The translations under genes and the position numbers were made by a program. Below are positions 50,233 to 58,214 of a stretch of DNA of 59,523 nucleotides, in pieces (position 1 is the stretch's first letter; each line of letters begins with the position of its first letter). The notes beneath the pieces are model-generated. The model searched no databases and was not told where the DNA came from. It saw nothing but the letters and a program-made list of their open reading frames with translations. The stretch is from Acidimicrobiaceae bacterium (GTDB lineage: Bacteria > Actinomycetota > Acidimicrobiia > Acidimicrobiales > RAAP-2): contig DAHUZE010000050.1 in assembly GCA_027306755.1 (NCBI GenBank), positions 1 through 59,523 of the forward strand, read 5' to 3'.

Positions 50233-53200
50233 TCACGCTCCGTCCAGGCTCTCCCGCAGCTGGCGGATGGCGGGTGACGGCGAGACGTTCAGCTCGGCGA
50301 GCATCCGCTCCGCCCGCTCCAGGGCGTCCAGCGCCCGGCCGCGGTTCCCGGCCTGGAGGTGGATCTCGGCCGTCCGGAGGTGGTGCCGCTCGTCGAACGG
50401 GTCCACCTCGGCCAGGCGGTCCAGCAGGACCAGCGCCTCCGCCTGGCGTTCGCCGGCCACCGCGTCGTCGACCAGGAGGTCCAATAGCCTGAGGTGCGTC
50501 CGGGCTACGGCCTCGCGCGCGCTCGCCGCCCAGTCCGCGTAGCGGTCCCCGGGCAGCAGCTCGCCCCGGTAGACGTCCAGCGCCGCCCGGGCCACCTCGA
50601 TGGCTCGGGCGGTGCCGGCCTCGGAGCCCACGAGTGCCTGGTCCGCCAGCTCCCGGAACCTGGAGAGATCCGTGACCGCGCCGGGGGCGAGCCGCAGGAA
50701 GCTGCCTTCACGCACCAGGAGATCCCCGCAAGCGGAGCGGATCCGCCACAGCACGTTGCGGAGCCGCCGGGCCCCGACACCCGGCTCGGCGTCCTCCCAC
50801 AGGTGCTCGATGAGCTCGTCCACGGTGATCCTGGGGTGGATGGCCACGATCTTGACGGCCTGGGTCGCCAAGCTCGCGGGCAGGGAGACGGCCTTCCCCC
50901 GGTGCCGGATGGCGAACCCACCGAGGAGCAGGACGTCCCAGTCCGCCACCGCGCCGGGAACGGCCGGACGCGGGAGGTCCGGCTCGGGCGCCACCTGGGG
51001 CGCAGCGGTGAGCACGCCGGCCGGGTGCGAGGGAAGCCGGCTGCGCTCCTGCGTGACGACGGTGGCGATGCCGGCGGCACCGAGCTCGGCCATGCGGGCC
51101 CCCGTGTCCTCCAACAACGTTGCCGCCTCCCGCAGCGACCCAAGCTCCACCAGGCGCACGGCCCGGCACAGGTCCACCAGCCCCTGCTGCATCGGCAGTG
51201 CGCTCGAGGCTGCACTCGCCGAGGCCAGCAGGTCCGCCGCCCGCTCGGGGTCGGACTCGCGCACGCCCCGGAGCCAGTACGACCGGGCGGAGCCGCTGGA
51301 CGCCGGGTCCGGCCACCCCTCACCGGCGCTCGTCCATGTCTCGATCCCCGCCCGGTTCCGGGCCAGCACGAGGAGGGAGGACGCGATCGGCGCGAGCTCG
51401 GCAACAAGCGGGCTGGCGTCGGGCGTGCGTTCCCCGTCGCCCACCCCCAGGTCGTGCTCGAGCGAGCGCAACCACGCCACCGCGGCCCCGGAGCGCCCGC
51501 GCTCGAGCTCGAGCAGGGCCACCGCCGGCAGGGCGCGAGCCCTGGCCAGCGCACCTGCCTGGTCCGTCAACGCGAACAGCCGGGCGGCGGCCGAGAGGCC
51601 GCCTTCGTAGTCCCCGGTGAGGGCGTGGAGGTGCAGGCTGAGGTGCAGGCTCCACGCCACCAGGGCCGAGCTGCCGTTGCGGTCGGCGGAGGCCGTGCCC
51701 CGGAGGATCTCGTCCGACCCCGCTTCCAGCTCGCCCTCGTCCAGGAGCAGAGCCCCCACGAGGAGGGAGGGCACGACTCCAAGGCTGACGTCCCCGCTGC
51801 GCTCGGCACACCGGTCGATCCACTGGGACCACCGGTGCGCCTGGTGGTGCAGGCCCTGCTGGGCCAGGCTCCGGCCGATGACGAGCGCGACCTCCGGCGA
51901 GGACGGGAACCGCTCCGTCTGCCCGATCAGCAGCGACACGTGGCTCCGCTGGGCGACGTCGTCGATGGTGTGCCCGCGGGCCAGGGTGGCGGCGCCGCGC
52001 AGGGTCCGGGCCAGCACCTCGGAGTGGCTGCTCACCGAGGCCGCGACGCCCACGGCCTGCTGGGCCACCCGCTCGGCTTCCTCGGGCTGGTTGGCGAGGA
52101 TCCGCCAGGCGGCCGCGTCCGCGAGCATCGCCAGCGCCCGGTGCGGACGGTCCACGAGGCACTCCTCGGCCGCGGCGATCATCTGGGTGGCCGTGGCCGC
52201 CTCGTCTCCGCCCATCATGAGCCGGGCGCGCTGGTACCTGAGCTCGGCGTTCACGGGCGGGCTCAGCACGAGGTCGGCTGCCGGCTCCACGCACTGGCGC
52301 GCCCGGTCCCGCTGCCCTGCGGACAACCAGTGCCCGCAGGCATCGGCGAGGTGCTGCCCGACGGCATCCGGAGCTTCGCTGCACATGGCAGCCAGCTCCT
52401 CGTGGCGGGCGGCGGCTCCGGGATCGCCACGGTCGAGGGCCACCCTGGCCGCCTCCACGAGCCGGCGGGCCGCGAGCTCGTCGGGCGCCACGGCGTCGAT
52501 GGACGCGTGGTACGCGCTGGCTTCGATGGCCTGCACCTCTGCAAGCACGTCGCTCAGCGCGGTGCGCACGGCCCGGCGCACCTCGGGAGGGGCGCGATGG
52601 AAGGCGACACTCCTCACCAGCGGATGGCGGAAGTCCACGCGCGGCCCACGCTCGTAGATCACCGCTGCTTCCAGGGCGGGGGCGAGATCCGCGGCGTCCA
52701 CCCCCAGCCGCCGCATCGCGGCGAACATCACGTCGCGCGACGCGCCGCCGGCCGCAACGACGGCGAGCGCCCGGCGGGTGGCCGGCGGGAAGAACCTGAC
52801 GACGTCGAAGGCGTCGGCCAGGGGACCCGTCACCGGGAGGGGCTCGGGCAGCGGATGCCATCCGCCGAGCTGGGCCGGCGTCAGCCGGCCGCAGATGTCC
52901 ACGAGGGCCAGCGGGTTCCCTCCCGTTCTGGCTACGAGCTCGCCCAGCACCGCTTCGTTCGGCAGCTGGTCGAAGCGGGAGGCCAGCAGCTCACGTGACT
53001 GAGGGAGCGTGAGGCCGCCCAACCGGTGCACGGGAACATCCAGTACGTCGATCTCGAAGGGTTCGAGGTGCGGCGTGTCCCGCCACGCCAGCACCAGGGC
53101 GATGGGCTCGTTGGCCAGCTGCATCAACACGGCAGTCGCCATGGCCACGACCACGGCGCGCGGGAGTGCCTGGCAGTCGTCCACCGTCACCAGAAGTGGT

Positions 53201-53673
53201 GACGGTGGGGACCCGACCATTCGGCGAAGGGCAGCCTGCGCCGCCGCCACCAATCCGTCGGAGGGCGCCGCGGCCGGTTCGGGCAACGATCCGTGGTCCG
53301 CAGCGAACCGCGGCATGGACGCCTCGCCGTCGTCGTCGAGCGCGTCGACCAGCTCGCCCAGCCCCCCGGGCCACTGCGGCGCCAGCGAGCTCACGCTGCC
53401 GCGCGTCCGCCCGCGCACTTGCACGGTCCGGAACTCCGTGGCGCGGGCGACAACCGCTTCGACGAGGGCGCTCTTGCCGACTCCCGACTCGCCGCGCAGC
53501 CCGACGACGCCGCTCGTCCCGCGCCTGGCCTGCCACAGCAACTGGTCGATGTGCGCGAGCTCCCGGCTCCTGGCGACCAGGCCGGCATGCACACTGGGGG
53601 CGTGCCGGGCGACGAGGCGCCGCTCACCGGAGAGGCGCCGCTCACCGGAATGGCGCGCGCCGCGCGAGGTCAT
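50233..53673 (-). CDS. STAND-type ATPase with C-terminal SARP (wHTH-BTAD) module
   Basis: A 1146-aa regulator. Residues of about 25-330 are an AAA/STAND ATPase of the MalT/LuxR-associated kind (Walker A GESGVGKSAL near 62, Walker B LLVTVDDCQAL near 163, then LARTGGNPLALVDIC). A long helical-repeat region follows. Near residue 910 a winged-helix domain starts (DWDVLLLGGFAIRHRGKAVSLP, RRLRNVLWRIRSACGDLL) and a bacterial transcriptional activation domain runs to the end (YRGELLPGDRYADW, HLRTAEIHLQAGNRGRALDALE). Classical SARPs have this module at the N-terminus; here it is C-terminal. Three nearby EPS promoters have SARP-type sites. Start taken as ATG 53673; the 5' end carries an 18-bp tandem duplication (SGERRL). 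Confidence 0.85.
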   Translation of the reverse strand: MTSRGARHSGERRLSGERRLVARHAPSVHAGLVARSRELAHIDQLLWQARRGTSGVVGLRGESGVGKSALVEAVVARATEFRTVQVRGRTRGSVSSLAPQWPGGLGELVDALDDDGEASMPRFAADHGSLPEPAAAPSDGLVAAAQAALRRMVGSPPSPLLVTVDDCQALPRAVVVAMATAVLMQLANEPIALVLAWRDTPHLEPFEIDVLDVPVHRLGGLTLPQSRELLASRFDQLPNEAVLGELVARTGGNPLALVDICGRLTPAQLGGWHPLPEPLPVTGPLADAFDVVRFFPPATRRALAVVAAGGASRDVMFAAMRRLGVDAADLAPALEAAVIYERGPRVDFRHPLVRSVAFHRAPPEVRRAVRTALSDVLAEVQAIEASAYHASIDAVAPDELAARRLVEAARVALDRGDPGAAARHEELAAMCSEAPDAVGQHLADACGHWLSAGQRDRARQCVEPAADLVLSPPVNAELRYQRARLMMGGDEAATATQMIAAAEECLVDRPHRALAMLADAAAWRILANQPEEAERVAQQAVGVAASVSSHSEVLARTLRGAATLARGHTIDDVAQRSHVSLLIGQTERFPSSPEVALVIGRSLAQQGLHHQAHRWSQWIDRCAERSGDVSLGVVPSLLVGALLLDEGELEAGSDEILRGTASADRNGSSALVAWSLHLSLHLHALTGDYEGGLSAAARLFALTDQAGALARARALPAVALLELERGRSGAAVAWLRSLEHDLGVGDGERTPDASPLVAELAPIASSLLVLARNRAGIETWTSAGEGWPDPASSGSARSYWLRGVRESDPERAADLLASASAASSALPMQQGLVDLCRAVRLVELGSLREAATLLEDTGARMAELGAAGIATVVTQERSRLPSHPAGVLTAAPQVAPEPDLPRPAVPGAVADWDVLLLGGFAIRHRGKAVSLPASLATQAVKIVAIHPRITVDELIEHLWEDAEPGVGARRLRNVLWRIRSACGDLLVREGSFLRLAPGAVTDLSRFRELADQALVGSEAGTARAIEVARAALDVYRGELLPGDRYADWAASAREAVARTHLRLLDLLVDDAVAGERQAEALVLLDRLAEVDPFDERHHLRTAEIHLQAGNRGRALDALERAERMLAELNVSPSPAIRQLRESLDGA

Positions 53674-54020
53674 GGACGGCGCCTTCGCGACGGTGCCGGG
53701 GGGGGCGGGGGGGACGGGGGGGCGGGCGCGCACAGCTCTCGGGGAGCGCAAGCGGCGCGCGAAGCCGCACGCGCCTCGTGGCCCACGGACCCGCGCACGC
53801 GGCCGCACCGGCTGGCCGCGAGCACAGCGCTCGCAGGCGTGATCGTCCCATCCCCCGAGAGCGTCACTGCCTTCTCCGCACTATTTGGACTGTCTGGCAA
53901 TGGTTCGGACAACTATTGCCTGAACAGAATGTATCGCCGCTGCACCAAGCTGTGCAAGCGGCGTAGCACTTCAGCATAAATGCAAGTGCGTTGCCCCCGG
54001 TGCAGCCGGCCCCCGGCGGG
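53674..54020. other. 347-bp regulatory spacer between the SARP gene and pyrE
   Basis: No convincing gene. Next to the regulator start it has G-tracts on the + strand (53698-53726: runs of 8, 7, 7 and 3 G separated by 1-2 nt). An A+T-richer island at about 53870-54000 contains the inverted repeat GGCAAT-N13-ATTGCC (53896-53920) and an imperfect hairpin GCCGCT...AGCGGC with an inner GCAC/GTGC stem (53936-53962). It probably holds the regulator's promoter and operator. Confidence 0.55.
54005..54017 (-). terminator. Weak hairpin after pyrE
   Basis: GCCGG-CCC-CCGGC lies 4 nt after the pyrE stop codon; a second palindrome CCCCTTCGAAGGGG (54026-54039) lies within the last codons of pyrE. No T-tract follows, so intrinsic termination is uncertain. 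Confidence 0.35.
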
Positions 54021-54602
54021 TCAACCCCCTTCGAAGGGGAATCCGAGATCCGGTGCCCCGAGGACCGCACGGAACGGAAGGCCCTCGGCCGCCGCCAGCT
54101 CGGTCACGGTGCCGCCGCGGTCGACCACGGCCAGCAGCAGCACCGGTTCCGCGCCGGCTTCGCGCACGGCACGGGCGGCCTCGAGCAGCGAGGTCCCCCG
54201 GGTTACGGCGTCCTCGGTCACCACGACGCGGTCCCCCGGGTCCAACGCCCCGGCGATCCGGCCGCCGCCGCCGTGGTCCTTCACCGCCTTGCGGACGCTG
54301 AAGGCCTTGAGCGGCCGGTTGCGTCCGGCGGCCACGGCTGCAGTGACGAAGGCGACCGGATCGGCACCCATCGTCAAGCCGCCGACGGCGGTAGCGTCCT
54401 CCGGCATCAGCGCCAGCACCGCTTCGGCAACCAGCAGCATGGCCTCGGGACGGCACACCGTCTGCTTGGCGTCGATGAACCAGCTGCTGCGCCTCCCCGA
54501 CTTGAGCACGAAGTCCCCCATCCGGACGGCATGTGCGAGGAGGTGGGACTTGAGCGGCTCGAGGACGGCATCGGGGAGCCGTCCGGGCCCCGCCGCAGTC
54601 AC
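54021..54602 (-). CDS. pyrE: Orotate phosphoribosyltransferase
   Basis: A 193-aa type I phosphoribosyltransferase converting orotate and PRPP to OMP in pyrimidine synthesis. GDFVLKSGRRSSWFIDAKQ gives the N-terminal hood, and the PRPP loop is VVVTEDAVTRGTSLLEA (about 118-134); the flexible loop KAFSVRKAVKDHGGGG precedes it. GTG 54602 overlaps the purM stop by 4 bp, so it is translated with the purine genes, an arrangement linking both nucleotide pathways through PRPP use. Confidence 0.93.
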   Translation of the reverse strand: MTAAGPGRLPDAVLEPLKSHLLAHAVRMGDFVLKSGRRSSWFIDAKQTVCRPEAMLLVAEAVLALMPEDATAVGGLTMGADPVAFVTAAVAAGRNRPLKAFSVRKAVKDHGGGGRIAGALDPGDRVVVTEDAVTRGTSLLEAARAVREAGAEPVLLLAVVDRGGTVTELAAAEGLPFRAVLGAPDLGFPFEGG

Positions 54603-55639
54603 AGCTCGACCCGTCCGGCCCCGGGCACGACTGCGCCCACGACCGCGGCTCCTGCGGCGGGTAGGGCACCCGCCGCGGCCCGCAGGACGGCATCTGCCCG
54701 TTCGCTCGCCACGACCAACACCATCCCCAGCCCCATGTTGAACACGTGGTGCATCTCCGCGTCGCCGACCGGGCCGAGCCGGGCGATCTCCTCGAAGATG
54801 GGCGGCACCGTCCAGGCACTGCGGTCCAGGCGGGCGTCCACGCTGCCCGGCAGGACCCGCGCCAGGTTCCCGGCGATCCCGCCGCCCGTGACGTGGGCGC
54901 AGGCGTGCACGCCACCGGCACGCACCGCGGCCAGGACGGCCGGGGCGTAGACGACCGACGGCCGGAGGAGCTCTGTGGCAAGGGAGTGGGCCGCCCCCTC
55001 CCACGCCGGGCCGTCCAGGGAGAGCCCGCCCTGCTCCAACAGCACGTGGCGAGCCAGGGAGTAGCCGTTGGACCGGAGGCCGGGGGACGCCAGGCCGATC
55101 AGCGTGTCGCCGGCGCGCACGCGCTCGGGGCCGAGCTCGTCTCCGGCTTCCACCACGCCCACGGCGAACCCGGCGAGGTCCACGTCGTCCGCGCCCATCG
55201 CGCCGGGGTGCTCCGCAGTCTCCCCGCCCAGCAGGGCGCAGCCGGCAGCCCGGCAGCCCTCGGCGACGCCCGACACGACGGCCTCCAGCCGCGCCACGTC
55301 CACCCGCCCGGTGGCCACGTAGTCCAGCAGGAACAGCGGCTCCGCCCCCACGCACACGAGGTCGTCCACGCACATCGCCACCAGGTCGGTCCCCACAGTG
55401 CCGTAGCGGCCGGTGGCCTTGGCCACCAGCATCTTGGTGCCGACGCCGTCGGCGGAGGACACGAGCACGGGGTGGGCGTAGCGGCCGGTGTCGAGGGCGA
55501 ACCGGCCGGCGAACCCGCCTATGGCGTCGAGCACGCCCGGCCGGGCGGTGGAGGCGGCAGCGGCCCGGATGCGACGGACCACCTCGTCCCCCGCCGCGAT
55601 GTCCACGCCGGCAGCCGCGTAGGTCACCGGGTCAGCCAC
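54599..55639 (-). CDS. purM: Phosphoribosylformylglycinamidine cyclo-ligase (AIR synthetase)
   Basis: A 346-aa enzyme of step 5 of purine synthesis (FGAM plus ATP to AIR). Signature stretches: SSADGVGTKMLVAKATGRY, DLVAMCVDDLVCVGAEPLFLLDY, ALLGGETAEHPGAM, GLASPGLRSNGYSLAR and HVTGGGIAGNLARVLP. Length is normal. GTG 55639 lies 2 nt after the purF stop; overlap with pyrE downstream. Operon order purF-purM-pyrE. Confidence 0.95.
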   Translation of the reverse strand: MADPVTYAAAGVDIAAGDEVVRRIRAAAASTARPGVLDAIGGFAGRFALDTGRYAHPVLVSSADGVGTKMLVAKATGRYGTVGTDLVAMCVDDLVCVGAEPLFLLDYVATGRVDVARLEAVVSGVAEGCRAAGCALLGGETAEHPGAMGADDVDLAGFAVGVVEAGDELGPERVRAGDTLIGLASPGLRSNGYSLARHVLLEQGGLSLDGPAWEGAAHSLATELLRPSVVYAPAVLAAVRAGGVHACAHVTGGGIAGNLARVLPGSVDARLDRSAWTVPPIFEEIARLGPVGDAEMHHVFNMGLGMVLVVASERADAVLRAAAGALPAAGAAVVGAVVPGAGRVEL

Positions 55640-55641
55640 GG

Positions 55642-57144
55642 TCAGACACCGGGCAAGACCTCCTGCAGGGCGTGGTCGGGCGCCTGGGCCACGGCTCCGG
55701 CCCGGACGAGCTCGACGGGAACGGCCGTCGGGTAGCGACCGGTCAGGCAGGCGTCGCACCAGCCGGCGTGCCCGGCCCCGATGGCCTCCTTCAGGTGGTC
55801 CAGGTCGATGTAGGCGATCGAGTCCACGCCCAGGTACCGCTCGATCTCGGGCACCGTCCGGGTGGCGGCGAGCAGCTCGCCGCGTGTGGGCGTGTCGATC
55901 CCGTAGAAGCACGGCCACTGGATGGGCGGCGAGGACACGCGCATGTGCACCTCGGTCGCACCCGCGTCGCGCAGCATCCCCACGATGGCCCGGGTGGTGG
56001 TCCCCCGGACGATCGAGTCGTCCACCACCACCAGGCGCTTGCCGGCGATGTTCTCGCGCAGCGGGTTCAGCTTCCGGCGGACGGCGTTGCGGCGGGCGTC
56101 GGAGTCCGGGTTGATGAAGGTGCGCCCGATGTAGCGGTTCTTCACCAGGCCCTGGCCGTACGGGATGCCGCTCCGGCGGGCGAAGCCTTCGGCCGCCGGC
56201 ACACCGGACTCGGGAACCCCCATGACCAGGTCGGCCTCCACAGGCGCCTGCACGGCCAGGAGCTCGCCCATGCGCCGGCGGGCCCCGTGCACCTCGCGCC
56301 CGTAGAGGCGGCTGTCGGGCCGGGCGAAGTACACGAGCTCGAAGATGCAGAGGCGGGGGTCGGGCACGTCCGGCCCCCACAGCTGCTCGCTGTGCACGCC
56401 GTGCTCGTCCACCGTCACCAGCTCCCCGGGGGCCAGCTCCCGCACGAAGGTGGCCCCCACCACGTCCAGCGCCGGGGACTCGGACGCCAGGACCCATCCC
56501 TCGGGCTGCTCCGCGCTGCCGAGGCGCCCCAGGCACAGCGGGCGGAAGCCGTGCGGATCCCGGATGCCGTAGAGGCGGGCCTCGTCCATGAGCACCAGGG
56601 CGTAGGCGCCCTCCACGTGGGGCAGGACGGCGCGGAGCGAAGCCGCCAGGCCGTCGTCGAGGTGGTCGGGCCGGCCGGCGTGGTCGGGCCCGCCGGCGTG
56701 GTCGGACCCGCCGTGCCGGGGCCAGGCCTGCGCCAGGAGCTCGGCCACCACATCGCTGTCGGTGGCCGCCATGCCGGGCAGCATGCCGGCCCGCTCGGCC
56801 AGGGCAGGGGTGTTCGTCAGGTTGCCGTTGTGCCCGAGCGCGAAGCCGGAACGACCCGCCGGCCGGTACACGGGTTGCGCCGCCAGCCAGTCCGAGGACC
56901 CGTGGGTGGAGTACCGGGTGTGCCCCATGGCCAGATGCCCGGAGAGGCCCGAGAGCGTCCGCTCGTCGAACACCCTCGTGACCAGGCCCAGGTCCTTCAC
57001 GACGGTGACGGACCGGCCGTCGCTCACCGCCATGCCCGCCGATTCCTGACCTCGGTGCTGGAGGGCGTACAGCCCGTCGAAGGTGAGGTGCGACGCCACC
57101 CGGTCGGGCGCGTACACCCCGAAGACCCCGCAGGCTTCCTTCAC
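55642..57144 (-). CDS. purF: Amidophosphoribosyltransferase
   Basis: A 500-aa enzyme committing PRPP to purine synthesis. The glutaminase nucleophile is Cys5 after a four-residue propeptide (MKEA-CGVFGVYAP), and HTRYSTHG and HNGNLTN follow. The phosphoribosyltransferase half has VVVDDSIVRGTT. Four cysteines in LCIFE, PCFYG and CDAC match the [4Fe-4S] ligands of the Bacillus-type enzyme. A short loop (about 146-160) with repeated DHAG units comes from an 18-bp tandem duplication. GTG 57144. Confidence 0.96.
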   Translation of the reverse strand: MKEACGVFGVYAPDRVASHLTFDGLYALQHRGQESAGMAVSDGRSVTVVKDLGLVTRVFDERTLSGLSGHLAMGHTRYSTHGSSDWLAAQPVYRPAGRSGFALGHNGNLTNTPALAERAGMLPGMAATDSDVVAELLAQAWPRHGGSDHAGGPDHAGRPDHLDDGLAASLRAVLPHVEGAYALVLMDEARLYGIRDPHGFRPLCLGRLGSAEQPEGWVLASESPALDVVGATFVRELAPGELVTVDEHGVHSEQLWGPDVPDPRLCIFELVYFARPDSRLYGREVHGARRRMGELLAVQAPVEADLVMGVPESGVPAAEGFARRSGIPYGQGLVKNRYIGRTFINPDSDARRNAVRRKLNPLRENIAGKRLVVVDDSIVRGTTTRAIVGMLRDAGATEVHMRVSSPPIQWPCFYGIDTPTRGELLAATRTVPEIERYLGVDSIAYIDLDHLKEAIGAGHAGWCDACLTGRYPTAVPVELVRAGAVAQAPDHALQEVLPGV

Positions 57145-57230
57145 GACCCGGACTCCGCCCCTGTGCGCTCCGGACGCCGGGCGGGCCGCGTGCGCGGCTG
57201 ACGACGGGGCCCGAGCGTCGATTCACGTCG

Positions 57231-57329
57231 AGTCTACCGCCCGCCCGCTCACCGCCGGCCCGCCGGCCTGCCGGAGAGGCGGGCGCAGTCCGCGGTTCGG
57301 GTGGCCGCCGCCCTCCCGGCGGTTAGGGT
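57231..57329. promoter_or_regulatory. Divergent -10 boxes between purF and the PHP gene
   Basis: TAGACT on the - strand (57236-57231) would start purF mRNA near 57224 with an 80-nt leader. TAGGGT on the + strand (57324-57329) lies 13 nt before the ATG at 57343, giving a leader of only a few nucleotides. No purine riboswitch-like structure was recognised. Confidence 0.4.
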
Positions 57330-57342
57330 CGGCCGCAGCGTC

Positions 57343-58182
57343 ATGATCGATCTGCACACCCACTCCACCTGCTCCGACGGCACGGACGCCCCGGAGCGGG
57401 TGATGGAGCTGGCGTCCGCCGCCGGATGCCGGGCAGTGGCTCTCACCGACCACGACACGCTGGCCGGGCTCCCCCGGGCCCGGGCCCGGGCCACCGAGCT
57501 GGGCCTCACGCTCGTTGCCGGTTGCGAGGTCTCGTGCGCCTACCGGTCCACCAGCGCCCACGTGCTCGTGTACTTCGCCGACGGCGAGGACGGCCCGCTG
57601 CCCGAGGAGCTGGCCCGGCTGCGCAGGGACCGGGTCGCCCGAAACCGGCAGCTGGCAGAGCGACTGCGATCCCTGGGGGTGGACGTCACCTACGAGGAGA
57701 TCGTGGCGGAGGCGGCCGGTGAGGAGTCGGCCGGGCGCCCCCATGTGGCCACCGTCCTGGTTCGCCGTGGATACGCCGAGTCGATCCCCGACGCCTTCGA
57801 CCGCTGGCTGGGTCGCGGGGCGCCGGCATACGAGCCCAAGGCGCGGCTGGACCCGGCAACGTTGGCCCGGACGGCGCGCCAGTCGGGCGCGGTGGCCGTG
57901 CTGGCGCACCCCCTCACCCTGTGGCTCGAGCCAGCCGAGCTGGACGCTGCGGTCCGGGAGCTGGCGGATGCAGGGTTTGCCGGGATCGAGGCCTACTACG
58001 GCCGTTACTCCCCGGACACCCGGACGGAGCTGGTGGCACTGGCCGAGCGGCACGGGCTGGTGGCCACCGGCGGGTCCGACTACCACGGCACGGTGAAGGA
58101 GAGCCTGTCCGTGGGGACGGGAGAGGGCGACCTGGCAGTGCCCGACGACGTGCTGGACGCCCTGGAGGCCCGCCGCCCCTGA
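57343..58182 (+). CDS. PHP-domain phosphoesterase (nucleoside 3',5'-bisphosphatase/RNase AM-like)
   Basis: A 279-aa PHP metal-dependent phosphoesterase: MIDLHTHSTCSDGTD at the N-terminus, ALTDHDT, GCEVS, AHPLTLW and the final GSDYHG supply the trinuclear metal ligands. Members of this group (YciV type) remove the 3' phosphate of pAp-like nucleotides or trim RNA 5' ends. ATG 57343 starts exactly at the first conserved strand; an upstream in-frame extension is not supported. Length is typical. Confidence 0.88.
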   Translation: MIDLHTHSTCSDGTDAPERVMELASAAGCRAVALTDHDTLAGLPRARARATELGLTLVAGCEVSCAYRSTSAHVLVYFADGEDGPLPEELARLRRDRVARNRQLAERLRSLGVDVTYEEIVAEAAGEESAGRPHVATVLVRRGYAESIPDAFDRWLGRGAPAYEPKARLDPATLARTARQSGAVAVLAHPLTLWLEPAELDAAVRELADAGFAGIEAYYGRYSPDTRTELVALAERHGLVATGGSDYHGTVKESLSVGTGEGDLAVPDDVLDALEARRP

Positions 58183-58184
58183 GC

Positions 58185-58205
58185 GACCGGCCGGCTCGGC
58201 CGGTC
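58185..58205 (+). terminator. GC-rich hairpin after the PHP gene
   Basis: GACCGGCCG-GCT-CGGCCGGTC is a perfect 9-bp stem with a 3-nt loop, 2 nt after the PHP stop codon. No T-tract follows, as is common for actinobacterial hairpin terminators. It also faces the transposase gene's end. Confidence 0.6.
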
Positions 58206-58214
58206 CCGGCCGCC

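Noticed and set aside
53293-53979. A 228-aa + strand frame overlapping the regulator 5' end and spacer
   Set aside because: Composition is that of a shadow frame, it crosses the G-tracts, and no ribosome site or family resemblance is seen.
57145-57342. Possible purine riboswitch upstream of purF
   Set aside because: I saw no paired-helix core or conserved loop sequences of known purine, PRPP or ppGpp riboswitches; only -10-like boxes are visible.
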